Assembly: GCA_964430205.1 (NCBI GenBank)
Contig: CAYSER010000019.1
Span: forward strand, 1 to 18,627
From: CAJBLF01 sp964430205
GTDB taxonomy: Bacteria; Patescibacteriota; Gracilibacteria; Absconditabacterales; Absconditicoccaceae
DNA length: 18,627 nucleotides
Direction: 5' to 3'
Positions 7,307 to 14,764 of the stretch are shown one piece after another. The translations under genes were made by a program, and so were the position numbers. Every line of letters begins with the position of its first letter. The first letter of the stretch is position 1. The notes beneath the pieces are model-generated. The model saw nothing but the letters and a program-made list of their open reading frames with translations. It was not told the DNA's origin and did no database searches.

Positions 7307-8857
7307 ATGTTTATGACAAAAGAAGAATTCCCGACATCATGGACGCATTTGGACGAGATTGCAGTACGATTCACCCCCTGGGAGGTCCGACAGGATACCT
7401 ATTTGGACGGCAGAATCCGTACGCATACCGGTGCCTTCCAGAAGGTCTTCTCACCGATCATCTGCACATTCGATGGCGAAAAGCCTACCGAATTGGGCTA
7501 CTATCCGTTGATGACGGTCGCGCAGGCGGAATCGGTCCTGCAGACCGCAGTGAATGCCTGGAATCGTGGGAGAGGCCTTTGGCCTACCATGCCGTGGCAA
7601 CAACGTATCGTGCATATGCAACGCTTCCTGGAGCTGATGAAACAGCGCAGGGATGCTGTCGTGCGGATCCTCATGTGGGAGATCTGCAAGACCAGCCACG
7701 ATGCATTCACTGAATTCGACCGTACCGTAGAATACATCCAAAAGACCATCGATGAGTATCGTACACTCAACGAAGGTACCGATGCGTTCCGCATGACGGA
7801 AGGACTTCTCACCCGAGTACCCAGGAAACCGCTTGGGGTCGTGCTCTGTATGGGACCATTCAACTACCCGTTGAACGAGACCTTCACGAACATGATTCCC
7901 GCGCTCATGATGGGCAATATCGTCATCTTCAAGCCGGCGAAACACGGTGTTCTGCTCCTCTCTCCCTTGATCGAATGCTTCGCTGAAGCGTTCCCCGAGG
8001 GCGTCATCGGTACGCTCTATGGAGATGGTCCTACGGTCATCACCCCGATCATGCAATCAGGCAAGATCGACTGCTTGGCCTTCATCGGCAGCGGTAAGGT
8101 AGCGGACATGATCATCAAGCAGCATCCGTATCCTCACCGATTGCGGACTATCCTCGGACTCGGAGCCAAGAATCCCGGCGTCATCTTCCCGGATGCGGAT
8201 ATCGATCATGCTGTGAAGGAATGTATCGCTGGATCGCTCAGCTTCAATGGCCAACGGTGCACCGCGCTCAAGATCCTCTTCGTCCATCGCTCGATCGCCG
8301 ATGCGTTTGTCGCGAAGTTCGTCGATGTCGCCAAACAGTTGCCGTGCGGTCTCCCTTGGGATGATTGCTACTCCGAGCAGGGTCCTATGCAAACGCCGCT
8401 TCCGGAGACTGACAAAGTCAAATGGATGCTTGCGTATGCAGCAGATGCCACCAAGAAAGGCGCTCATATCCTTGCCGGATCGAACGTCTATCACGGCACC
8501 ATGATGGATCCGATCGTCCTGTATCCGGTCACGCCGGAGATGACTATCTATCATGAGGAACAGTTCGGACCTGTAGTCCCTATCGTTCCGTATGACGATT
8601 TCGAGGAGATCATGGAATATCTTGCGAATTCTCCGTATGGACAGCAGATCAGCCTCTTCACCGAGAGCGATGTAGATGCCCTCGCCGAAGAGCTCGCTAA
8701 CCAGGAATGCAGGGTCAATATCAATGACCAGTGCAAACGCGGTCCGGATATCCTCCCCTTCACGGGAAGGAAGGACTCTGCCATGGGAACCCTGTCCATC
8801 TATGATGCGCTCCGCTCATTCAGCATCAGGTGCGTCATCGCAAAGAAACCGAAATAA
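7307..8857 (+). CDS. gapN: Aldehyde dehydrogenase, NADP-dependent GapN-like (ALDH11-type)
   Basis: Most like non-phosphorylating glyceraldehyde-3-phosphate dehydrogenase, which oxidises G3P to 3-phosphoglycerate with NADP+ and yields NADPH without ATP. Of 516 residues, the visible features are PFNYP (184-188, with the conserved Asn), a Rossmann segment IGSGK (260-264), FNGQRCTALK with catalytic Cys318, EEQFGPVVPIVPY, and a C-terminal RGPDILPFTGRKDS that matches the plant/bacterial GapN group. The usual ELGGK general-base motif reads GLGAK (284-288), with no glutamate. It has about 34 glycines, none TGA, unlike the native genes, and ends in TAA, so lateral origin is plausible. ATG at 7313 is an alternative start; neither has a Shine-Dalgarno. 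Substrate assignment is by family resemblance from memory; another ALDH activity is possible. Confidence 0.8.
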   Translation: MFMTKEEFPTSWTHLDEIAVRFTPWEVRQDTYLDGRIRTHTGAFQKVFSPIICTFDGEKPTELGYYPLMTVAQAESVLQTAVNAWNRGRGLWPTMPWQQRIVHMQRFLELMKQRRDAVVRILMWEICKTSHDAFTEFDRTVEYIQKTIDEYRTLNEGTDAFRMTEGLLTRVPRKPLGVVLCMGPFNYPLNETFTNMIPALMMGNIVIFKPAKHGVLLLSPLIECFAEAFPEGVIGTLYGDGPTVITPIMQSGKIDCLAFIGSGKVADMIIKQHPYPHRLRTILGLGAKNPGVIFPDADIDHAVKECIAGSLSFNGQRCTALKILFVHRSIADAFVAKFVDVAKQLPCGLPWDDCYSEQGPMQTPLPETDKVKWMLAYAADATKKGAHILAGSNVYHGTMMDPIVLYPVTPEMTIYHEEQFGPVVPIVPYDDFEEIMEYLANSPYGQQISLFTESDVDALAEELANQECRVNINDQCKRGPDILPFTGRKDSAMGTLSIYDALRSFSIRCVIAKKPK

Positions 8858-8879
8858 TCACCCTTATCGGGAATCAGTG

Positions 8880-8907
8880 CTCCGGGCGTATCGCTCCGGA
8901 GTTTTTT
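8880..8907 (+). terminator. Terminator of the gapN-like gene
   Basis: CTCCGG (8880-8885) pairs with CCGGAG (8896-8901), followed by six T (8902-8907), 23 bp after the TAA. Confidence 0.8.
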
Positions 8908-8913
8908 CGTACG

Positions 8914-8941
8914 AAAAAAAAACGGAAGGATTATCTTCCGT
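8914..8941 (-). terminator. Terminator of the dCTP-deaminase-like gene
   Basis: On the minus strand a 7-bp stem (8935-8941 with 8922-8928) with a 6-nt loop that contains the gene's own TAA stop, then a U run of about nine from 8922-8914. It lies back to back with the gapN terminator. Confidence 0.75.
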
Positions 8942-9869
8942 CTTTGTGATAGATATGGAGCTCTATAAAATCATTGAATGCGTCACCTTTGACTATCTCC
9001 GTCCTGATCGGCCCTTTGAATCATGGATCGATGAGCGGTGAGATGATGTGATGTCCGCCTGCATCGTATCTCTGATACACTATCGCGCCGAAATAGTCGC
9101 CGAAATCCACGTAATAGGTCTCTCCGATATTGAAGTCATGATCGACATGCCTGGGATCGTTAGGATCGAATGGTTGCAGGACATCGACGAGATTCTTCTT
9201 GGATTCGATGATGATGCCGTTCTTATTGTCCGGGATATAGATATTCTTATTGAGTTTCAGTTTCAATGTCAATCATTGATCGACCTGATCGGGTGCGAGA
9301 TCTATCGCTTCGTAAGCAGTATCGAGATGGTTGGGATCCGGCATTTGGGCACCGACCAGATTCCAGGTCTTGCCATATTCGCCTTCCACCTTGAGCTTGC
9401 CGGACTGCACGATATCGTAGAGCTCCTTACCTGTTATCATCTGTCCTTGCGGCCTGAAATAGAGCCTGAAGAACGCACCTCATGCTTTCAGCTGTACATC
9501 GGACAATCATCTGTTGAGCACTCAGACCGTAAACTCTGTCGATCATTTCTGATTCAGTTCCTTGATGCTATCGGGAGCGAGATAGCCGAATAGTTTTCCG
9601 TCGATATGGATGCCGGACTGTGCGAAACAGCTTCTCATGGAGATCTCCAGATGTTTGAACATTCAAGGAGTGATGATGTCCATATCCGGAAAGAGGTTCC
9701 TGTCCAAACGTATCTTGACCGGATTCAATGCTCCTGGAGTGAGCATCGCATCTTCAGCTACACAAAAATCTTGGCTCACCCGGAACTTTTTGATATGCTT
9801 CTCTAGGAGTTGGCGTGAAAGATATGATTCGGCACCAGAGGCGATATCCTTGTCTTCGAAACTGTGCAT
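8931..9869 (-). CDS. dCTP deaminase/dUTPase-fold-like protein (tentative), TGA read as Gly
   Basis: A continuous 312-residue frame if seven TGA codons (9663, 9543, 9522, 9507, 9480, 9273, 9021) are glycine; ATG 9867-9869 to TAA 8931-8933. Near the C-terminus IISPLIDPGFKGPIRTEI resembles the IDPGFKG segment of dCTP deaminases, and an earlier segment (LKAGGAFFRLYFRPQG) resembles the strand that precedes it in that fold. The length suits a two-domain member like the long deaminase family better than a 180-residue Dcd. I do not see a clear catalytic glutamate motif, so a structural relative with another role is possible. The promoter at 9958-9985 gives a leader of about 80 nt. The gene is certain; the function is weakly supported. 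Confidence 0.75.
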
Positions 9870-9957
9870 AGCGAACCTTATGAAAGATAAATTAGTCTGC
9901 TTCGAGATTATCCTGCTCTTTTCCGTTGCTGATGAACATCATCTTTTTGATGAAATA

Positions 9958-9985
9958 TTTATATTTATTTTGTATAAAATGTCAA
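9958..9985 (-). promoter_or_regulatory. Promoter of the dCTP-deaminase-like gene
   Basis: Minus strand: TTGACA (9985-9980), 16-bp spacer, TATAAA (9963-9958). The -35 box is consensus. It is divergent from the promoter at 9993-10020, with only 7 bp between the two -35 boxes. Confidence 0.65.
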
Positions 9986-9992
9986 TAATTAG

Positions 9993-10020
9993 TTGTATTT
10001 ATTGTCCAAATAATTATATA
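9993..10020 (+). promoter_or_regulatory. Promoter of the PrmC-like methyltransferase gene
   Basis: TTGTAT (9993-9998), 16-bp spacer, TATATA (10015-10020), 34 nt before ATG 10055. The leader is pyrimidine-rich with no Shine-Dalgarno. Confidence 0.55.
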
Positions 10021-10054
10021 GGCGATATCTCTTTATTTATCTTCCTATCTTTCC

Positions 10055-10984
10055 ATGCTTCACAAATTCGCACCTGACCTCTCCCAAGATAGCATCTATG
10101 CCCAAGGCACAGAACTCGCTACCATCATGGGAAAGGACAAAGATGATACTGGCAATAGGATCTACACCTATTCCAAAGACTGCATCATGCATGTCGCCGA
10201 TCTGCTTCATCCGGTCCTCGTGACCGATAGGAACAAGATCAATCAAATCCAGGAATACATCAAGAGAGAGACGGTCTCAACGCTCTTCGATAGTCCCTTC
10301 ATCACGATCGACTATGACGGTGTCCAGATGGACTATGAGAAATTCAAATATCCCGGTGTCCGGTCACCATCCATCGACACACTCTTCTTCTGCAAGACCC
10401 TGAAAGATATCGACCTCAGCGATGCGACGACGATGATCGAAGAAGGCAGCGGACCAGGATTCATCGCTAAATATGTGGGAGAGAAGTATCCAAATCTCCA
10501 GCAGATCGTGCTCAATGATATCAATCCAAATGCCCTTTCTTACTTCCAAGACCATTATACTGACCCGAGATTCACGTTCCACCTCGGCGACGGGAAAGCG
10601 TACCTCACCGGGAAACGCTTTGATATCATCGCATCCAATCCCCCCTATATCCCGAGAGTGGAAAGCATAGATGATAACTCGTACGAATGACTCTCGCTCC
10701 CTATCTACCTCATCGAGCATATCGACGAGATCCTCACAGAGAAAGGAAAACTTTTCCTCAATCTCTCCAGTCTTTCTCTCCCGATCATGCAACGCTATCT
10801 CGAGGATGAACATATCGTCGTGACCCATCTTGATGCTATGGATGTCCCGCTCAAGGTCTTCAATGTCCTGAATAATCCTGAACGGATGGACTATCTCATC
10901 ACCCAGAAATGACTGAAGCAAGAGATGCGCGACGGCCACGAATATCGGCACACCTTGCATATGTATCAGATCCAAAAAAAATAA
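10055..10984 (+). CDS. SAM-dependent methyltransferase, HemK/PrmC-like
   Basis: A 309-residue protein with TGA glycines at 10688-10690 (SYEGLSLP) and near 10912 (TQKGLKQE), ending TAA. The Rossmann methyltransferase core begins at about residue 125: EEGSGPGFIAKYV is the SAM-binding glycine loop, LNDINPNAL the acidic ribose-binding strand, and ASNPPYIPRVE the NPPY catalytic motif of enzymes that methylate an amide or ring nitrogen. The NPPYIP sequence plus an all-helical N-terminus fits PrmC, which methylates the GGQ glutamine of release factors. In a code-25 cell RF1 would be the substrate, as TGA termination is lost. The N-terminus is unlike standard PrmC and the sequence is divergent, so another substrate cannot be excluded. 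The CoaD fusion gene follows after 33 nt with no terminator, suggesting co-transcription. Confidence 0.82.
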
Positions 10985-11017
10985 TAATCAGATTTTTATT
11001 TTCCTGCATTCTTTTCC

Positions 11018-12820
11018 ATGAAGCACGCTATCTATCCTTGATCGTTCGATCCCATCACCAACGGGCATATCGATATCGCAGAGAGAGTTTTGCCCTATAT
11101 GGACAGGCTCGTCATGGCCATCGGCGTCAATCCGAGCAAAGCCGGCCATCATACGTTTTCACTCCAGGAGAGGATGCAGCTGATGCGTCAGATCTTCGCA
11201 GACAAGGATAACGTCGATGTCGTCGCGTTCAGATGAATGCTCACGGATTTCGCCTATGAGAACAATCTCGGCCCCATCATCAGGGGGCTCAGGAACAGCA
11301 AAGATTTCGATGCCGAACACGAGTTCCAGATGGCAGTCGCTAGGCAAGAACTCGGTATAGAGACTTTTTTTCTCAATTCCGCCAAAGATAAACCCGATAT
11401 CAGCTCCAGCATGGTCAAGGGCATCATCAAAGAACAAGGCGACAAGATCAAGGACTACGTCCCGCTCAACGTCAAGCAAGCCCTCGAAGGCAGGATGCTC
11501 GGACAATACCTAGCTGGACTCACCGGAACGATCGGTTCATGAAAGTCGTACGCCACCGCTAAGCTCATGGAGATCGCCAAGAAGAATGGCATCCCTATCC
11601 ACAATCTCGATCTGGACGTGATAGGTCACGATATCCAAGGACCGCTCCAAGAACCAGTCTATCAGCAACTGAGAACAGCGATCGCCAATGATTTCGGGCC
11701 ACAGGTCCAGGCAGAAGATGGTAGTATTATCAGACATGAGCTCGGTAAAGTCGTCTTCTCCGATCCTACGAAGATGAAAACCCTCAATGCGCTCATGGCA
11801 CAACCGCTGAAAGTAAGGCTAAGAAGAGAAATGTACAATAAGCAAGGAGTACTGCTCTACAATGCTGCACTTATCGCAGAGGCAGGCAATGCATATGTTC
11901 CCAACAATAATATCCTCCTCATGGATATCGATCCTGAGACCCAAACCCAGAGACTGCGCAACAGGGGCCATGACGATGCTGAGATTGCCAGAAGAGTGTC
12001 CAGCCAATTCTCTACCCAAGCCAAAGCGGAGATCTTCGAGAACGCTATCGCCAACGATAGACGAGGCTCACTGATCAAAGTGAATGGCAAGAGCACGGAC
12101 AAGGAACTTGAGCAGACCTTCAATCTCCTGCTAACCAAGATCGATACCTTCGGCGAATTGCGCTTCACAGGATTATTGAATAGATTGGGCATCCAAGAGG
12201 ATCCGAAAAAAATGTTTTCCCAACTCAGAGATCTCTATGATAGATTGTGAGATGGTTCCGGTGAATGGGATGAACTCGCTCAGAAGATGAAATGATCCTA
12301 CCATAAACGGCTGCACGTCATCGACTGTTCCAATGAACTCTACCAGATCAAGCATCTTCTCGACGATCCGGATGCCGTAGAATGCGCATTGCTCTTCCAT
12401 GATATCATCTATGATCCTCTCTCCAAGACCAATGAGGAAGAGAGCGCTGCACTCGCGGAAAAAATACTCACCCAACGATGATTGCCAAAAGAATTCGTTG
12501 CTAGAGTCAAACAATTGATCGTCGCAACCAAGCATACTGAGCAACCAACCGACAACGACACAAAATATATCATGGATATCGATATGTCCATCATGGGAAG
12601 GGATCCACGCATCTATAAGCAATACGCCAAAGATGTCAGAAGGGAATATCATATGGCTTCAGATGCTCAGTTCGCTCAGGGTAGGGAGAAATTCCTCTTG
12701 GACCTCAAGAGCAAAGAACATATCTTCCATACCGACTATTTCAGGGAGAAGTACGCTGATCCTGCCATGACCAATATCGCATGAGAGCTTATGGATATCA
12801 ATGGGGTATGACCCAAGTAA
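11018..12820 (+). CDS. Triple fusion: phosphopantetheine adenylyltransferase (CoaD) - dephospho-CoA kinase (CoaE) - HD phosphohydrolase
   Basis: One 600-residue frame with eight TGA glycines (11039, 11234, 11540, 12248, 12293, 12479, 12782, 12809). Residues 1 to about 165 are CoaD: YPGSFDPITNGH is the nucleotidyltransferase motif (its Gly is TGA) and IIRGLRNSKDFDAE a conserved CoaD segment. About 166-395 is CoaE: P-loop GTIGSGKS with a TGA glycine at residue 175, then LDLDVIGHDI and the RLRNRG region. About 415-600 resembles the COG4339 HD phosphohydrolases: YHKRLHVI, LLFHDIIYDP with His461-Asp462, NEEESA, and an RREYH/GREKFL/FHTDYF C-terminal pattern. The first two parts would carry out the last two steps of CoA synthesis, as in animal CoA synthase; the HD part may hydrolyse a related nucleotide (inference). 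The start ATG 11018 has a pyrimidine-rich leader. The TAA overlaps an operator. Confidence 0.92.
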
Positions 12821-12837
12821 TTGTACCCCGAACAATT
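12819..12837. promoter_or_regulatory. NrtR-type operator upstream of nrtR
   Basis: AATTGT-N7-ACAATT with perfect 6-bp arms, overlapping the last two bases of the CoaD-CoaE-HD stop codon and ending one base before the nrtR -35 box. This suggests autoregulation. Confidence 0.65.
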
Positions 12838-12838
12838 A

Positions 12839-12866
12839 TTGATTTCACCGAAAAAAAGACTATACT
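12839..12866 (+). promoter_or_regulatory. nrtR promoter inside the upstream terminator
   Basis: TTGATT (12839-12844), 16-bp spacer, TATACT (12861-12866). The -10 box straddles the stem and loop of the terminator at 12851-12883. The TTGATT box with a 16-bp spacer is shared with the promoters at 1040-1067 and 6032-6059. Confidence 0.6.
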
Positions 12867-12883
12867 ACCGTAGTCTTTTTTTT
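12851..12883 (+). terminator. Terminator of the CoaD-CoaE-HD gene
   Basis: An A-rich left arm ending GACTA (12858-12862) pairs with TAGTC (12871-12875), followed by eight T, giving a long A-T extended stem. It could also work on the other strand. Confidence 0.7.
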
Positions 12884-12899
12884 ATCAGCCATAGCTCCT

Positions 12900-13559
12900 A
12901 TGATCAAGCAGCACATCTTGGTGACCGTCGATGACGTCATCTTCACCATCATCAACAACCAGCTCCATGCCCTCCTCATCAAGAGGGATATCGACCCTTT
13001 CAAGGGTATGCGGACATTGCCAGGATGATTCGTCTACGAACATGAGACCTGCGAAGATGCCGCTTCTAGAGAGCTCCAACAAAAGACCAACGTCAAGAAC
13101 ATCTATCTCGAACAGCTCTATACGTTCACGGACCCCAAGAGAGATCCTAGAGGAAGAGTCGTGACTGTCGCCTATATGGCATTGGTGACGAGAGAGAATC
13201 TCACCATCAAGCCTGGAGCATTTACGACCGAAGTCAAATTCTTCCCTGTCGATGCATTGCCTAAGCTCGGCTTCGATCACAAGAAAATCCTCACCTATGC
13301 TGTCCAAAGATTGAGATGGAAGATGGAATATACCAATGTCGCTCAGTATATCTTACCAAAGAAATTCACGCTCAGACAACTTCAGGATGTCTATGAGACC
13401 ATCCTCGATCAGCATATCGACGTCAGGAATTTCAGGAAGAAGATCGATAAGCTCGGTCTCGTCAAAGAGACCGGAGAGAAAGAAATCGGTGTCCAATACA
13501 GGCCCGCTAAGCTGTATTCGTTCGTGGATAAGAGTCTAAAGATCGTGGAGATACTCTAG
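12900..13559 (+). CDS. nrtR: NrtR, Nudix-related regulator of NAD metabolism
   Basis: A 219-residue repressor with the two-part NrtR layout. Residues 1 to about 140 are a Nudix-like domain that in the family binds ADP-ribose. The entry motif LPGGFVYEHE has its second glycine (residue 43) from TGA 13026-13028. The Nudix box is degenerate: the RE pair is kept (RELQQKTNV) but the following metal-binding Glu-Glu is Gln-Lys, fitting a sensor rather than an enzyme. Residues about 140-219 are the NrtR winged helix: YILPKKFTLRQLQDVYETIL, RNFRKKIDKLGLV, YRPAKLYSF. The family releases DNA on binding ADP-ribose. Five matching GT-N7-AC palindromes lie in this window, one beside its own promoter. Start ATG 12900-12902, no Shine-Dalgarno; stop TAG. 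Confidence 0.93.
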
Positions 13560-13582
13560 ATAGAGCTCTCAACAATAAAAAA

Positions 13583-13606
13583 ATATCGGGTAAATACACC
13601 CGATAT
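13583..13606. terminator. Bidirectional terminator between nrtR and purC
   Basis: A 9-bp perfect stem ATATCGGGT / ACCCGATAT with a 6-nt loop, an A run before it (U run for minus-strand purC) and TTTTT shortly after it for plus-strand nrtR. Confidence 0.8.
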
Positions 13607-13633
13607 CAAGATTTTTGCGTATGGTAGTTTCTC

Positions 13634-14599
13634 TTATTCTTCATCAAGTCCTGCGATAAATTCCTTGATGGATGTTTCGATATCTTCCAGCGTGTACTCA
13701 ATCTGCGGAAGTTCTTCACCCATCACGTTTTTATACAATTCAAGATAACGGGCAGAAACCTGTTGAACAAAATCATCAGACATTTCAGGGACTTGCTGTC
13801 CTGATTCGCCTTTGAACCCTTGCGATATCAGCCATTGACGGACAAATTCCTTATCCAACGATTTGGGTGGTTTACCGGTTGCACTACTTTGTCCAAACCC
13901 GTCAACGTAGAGGTATCTTGATGAATCAGGCGTATGAATCTCATCGATCAGATATATTTGCTCATTCACGAGTCCAAATTCATACTTGGTATCGACAAGG
14001 ATAAGCCCCTTGTCATACGCGGCAGTTGCACCTAGTTCAAACAGATCAAGTGCCATCTGACTCATCTCTTCGTATTGCTCTTGGGTAGCTAACCCCTGAT
14101 CAACAATCTCCTTTGGAGAGATATTTTCATCGTGGCCAGACGCAGCTTTTGTAGTGGGAGTTACGATAGGGCCATCGGGGAATGTGTCCCACTCTTTCAT
14201 CCCATCAGGAAGAACAATGCCACAGACTTCACGGGTTCCTTCCTGGTAGAGACGCCATAAGCTTCCCGTCAATAACCCCCGGACAATTATCTCCACCATA
14301 AACGGTTGAGCCTTTACCCCGACGGTCACCATGGGATGGATATCATTGATCTTCCAGTTGAGAATGGAGTTCTCTTCTGCCATATCCAGATTCTTTGAGG
14401 CGATCCTGTTGAGGACCTGTCCTTTGTAAGGAATTCCCACTGGCAGTACCACATCAAATGCGGAGATGCGGTCTGTCACCACCATAAACAAGTAGGTTAC
14501 CCCCTTATGTTCATGCGTGTAGACATCCCTTACTTTCCCAGTATAGAGTTTATTCAGTCCGGGAATCTGAAAATCAGTTGTTACAATAGCTTTTTGCAT
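13634..14599 (-). CDS. purC: SAICAR synthase (PurC)
   Basis: Phosphoribosylaminoimidazole-succinocarboxamide synthase joins aspartate to CAIR, using ATP, in purine synthesis. The 321-residue protein has the hallmarks LYTGKVRDVY at the N-terminus, TDRISAFDVVLP, VEIIVRGLLTGSLWR, a substrate segment KAASGHDENIS, and ILVDTKYEFG, followed by IDEIHTPDSSRY. The length matches the longer eukaryote/Bacteroidota-like type rather than the 240-residue E. coli type. No other purine-synthesis gene lies in the window. It has about 25 glycines, none TGA, and ends in TAA; together with the minimal metabolism usual for these lineages, this hints at acquisition by transfer. Start ATG 14597-14599 has only an A-rich leader. 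No promoter could be fixed in the 165 bp upstream. Confidence 0.95.
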   Translation of the reverse strand: MQKAIVTTDFQIPGLNKLYTGKVRDVYTHEHKGVTYLFMVVTDRISAFDVVLPVGIPYKGQVLNRIASKNLDMAEENSILNWKINDIHPMVTVGVKAQPFMVEIIVRGLLTGSLWRLYQEGTREVCGIVLPDGMKEWDTFPDGPIVTPTTKAASGHDENISPKEIVDQGLATQEQYEEMSQMALDLFELGATAAYDKGLILVDTKYEFGLVNEQIYLIDEIHTPDSSRYLYVDGFGQSSATGKPPKSLDKEFVRQWLISQGFKGESGQQVPEMSDDFVQQVSARYLELYKNVMGEELPQIEYTLEDIETSIKEFIAGLDEE

Positions 14600-14764
14600 A
14601 CGGTTTCTTTTTTTGATTGTTGTTATTATTATTTATTTGTCTCATAGCCGGATTCACCATAGATAAAATATGAGTTGGTGGAATCGACCCTTTGGATTTT
14701 TGTTTTTTTCTGAGTATTTTTTATATTTATTGACTTATATCGATAATATTATCCAATTCAAGAG

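Noticed and set aside
7243..7713. Overlapping 156-codon plus-strand frame at the start of the gapN gene
   Set aside because: It overlaps a clear aldehyde dehydrogenase in another frame and has no domain-like sequence.
7451..8056. 201-codon minus-strand frame inside the gapN gene
   Set aside because: It is an antisense shadow: composition mirrors the gapN codons and no motif is seen.
9048..9593. 181-codon plus-strand frame opposite the dCTP-deaminase-like gene
   Set aside because: Antisense to a 312-residue code-25 gene that has its own promoter and terminator; its Ile/Asp/Glu-rich composition is typical of a shadow frame.
9980..10008. Possible sixth NrtR-type operator between the divergent promoters
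   Set aside because: TTGT and CAA elements occur there, but no pair has the 7-bp spacing and ACAA arm of the five accepted sites.
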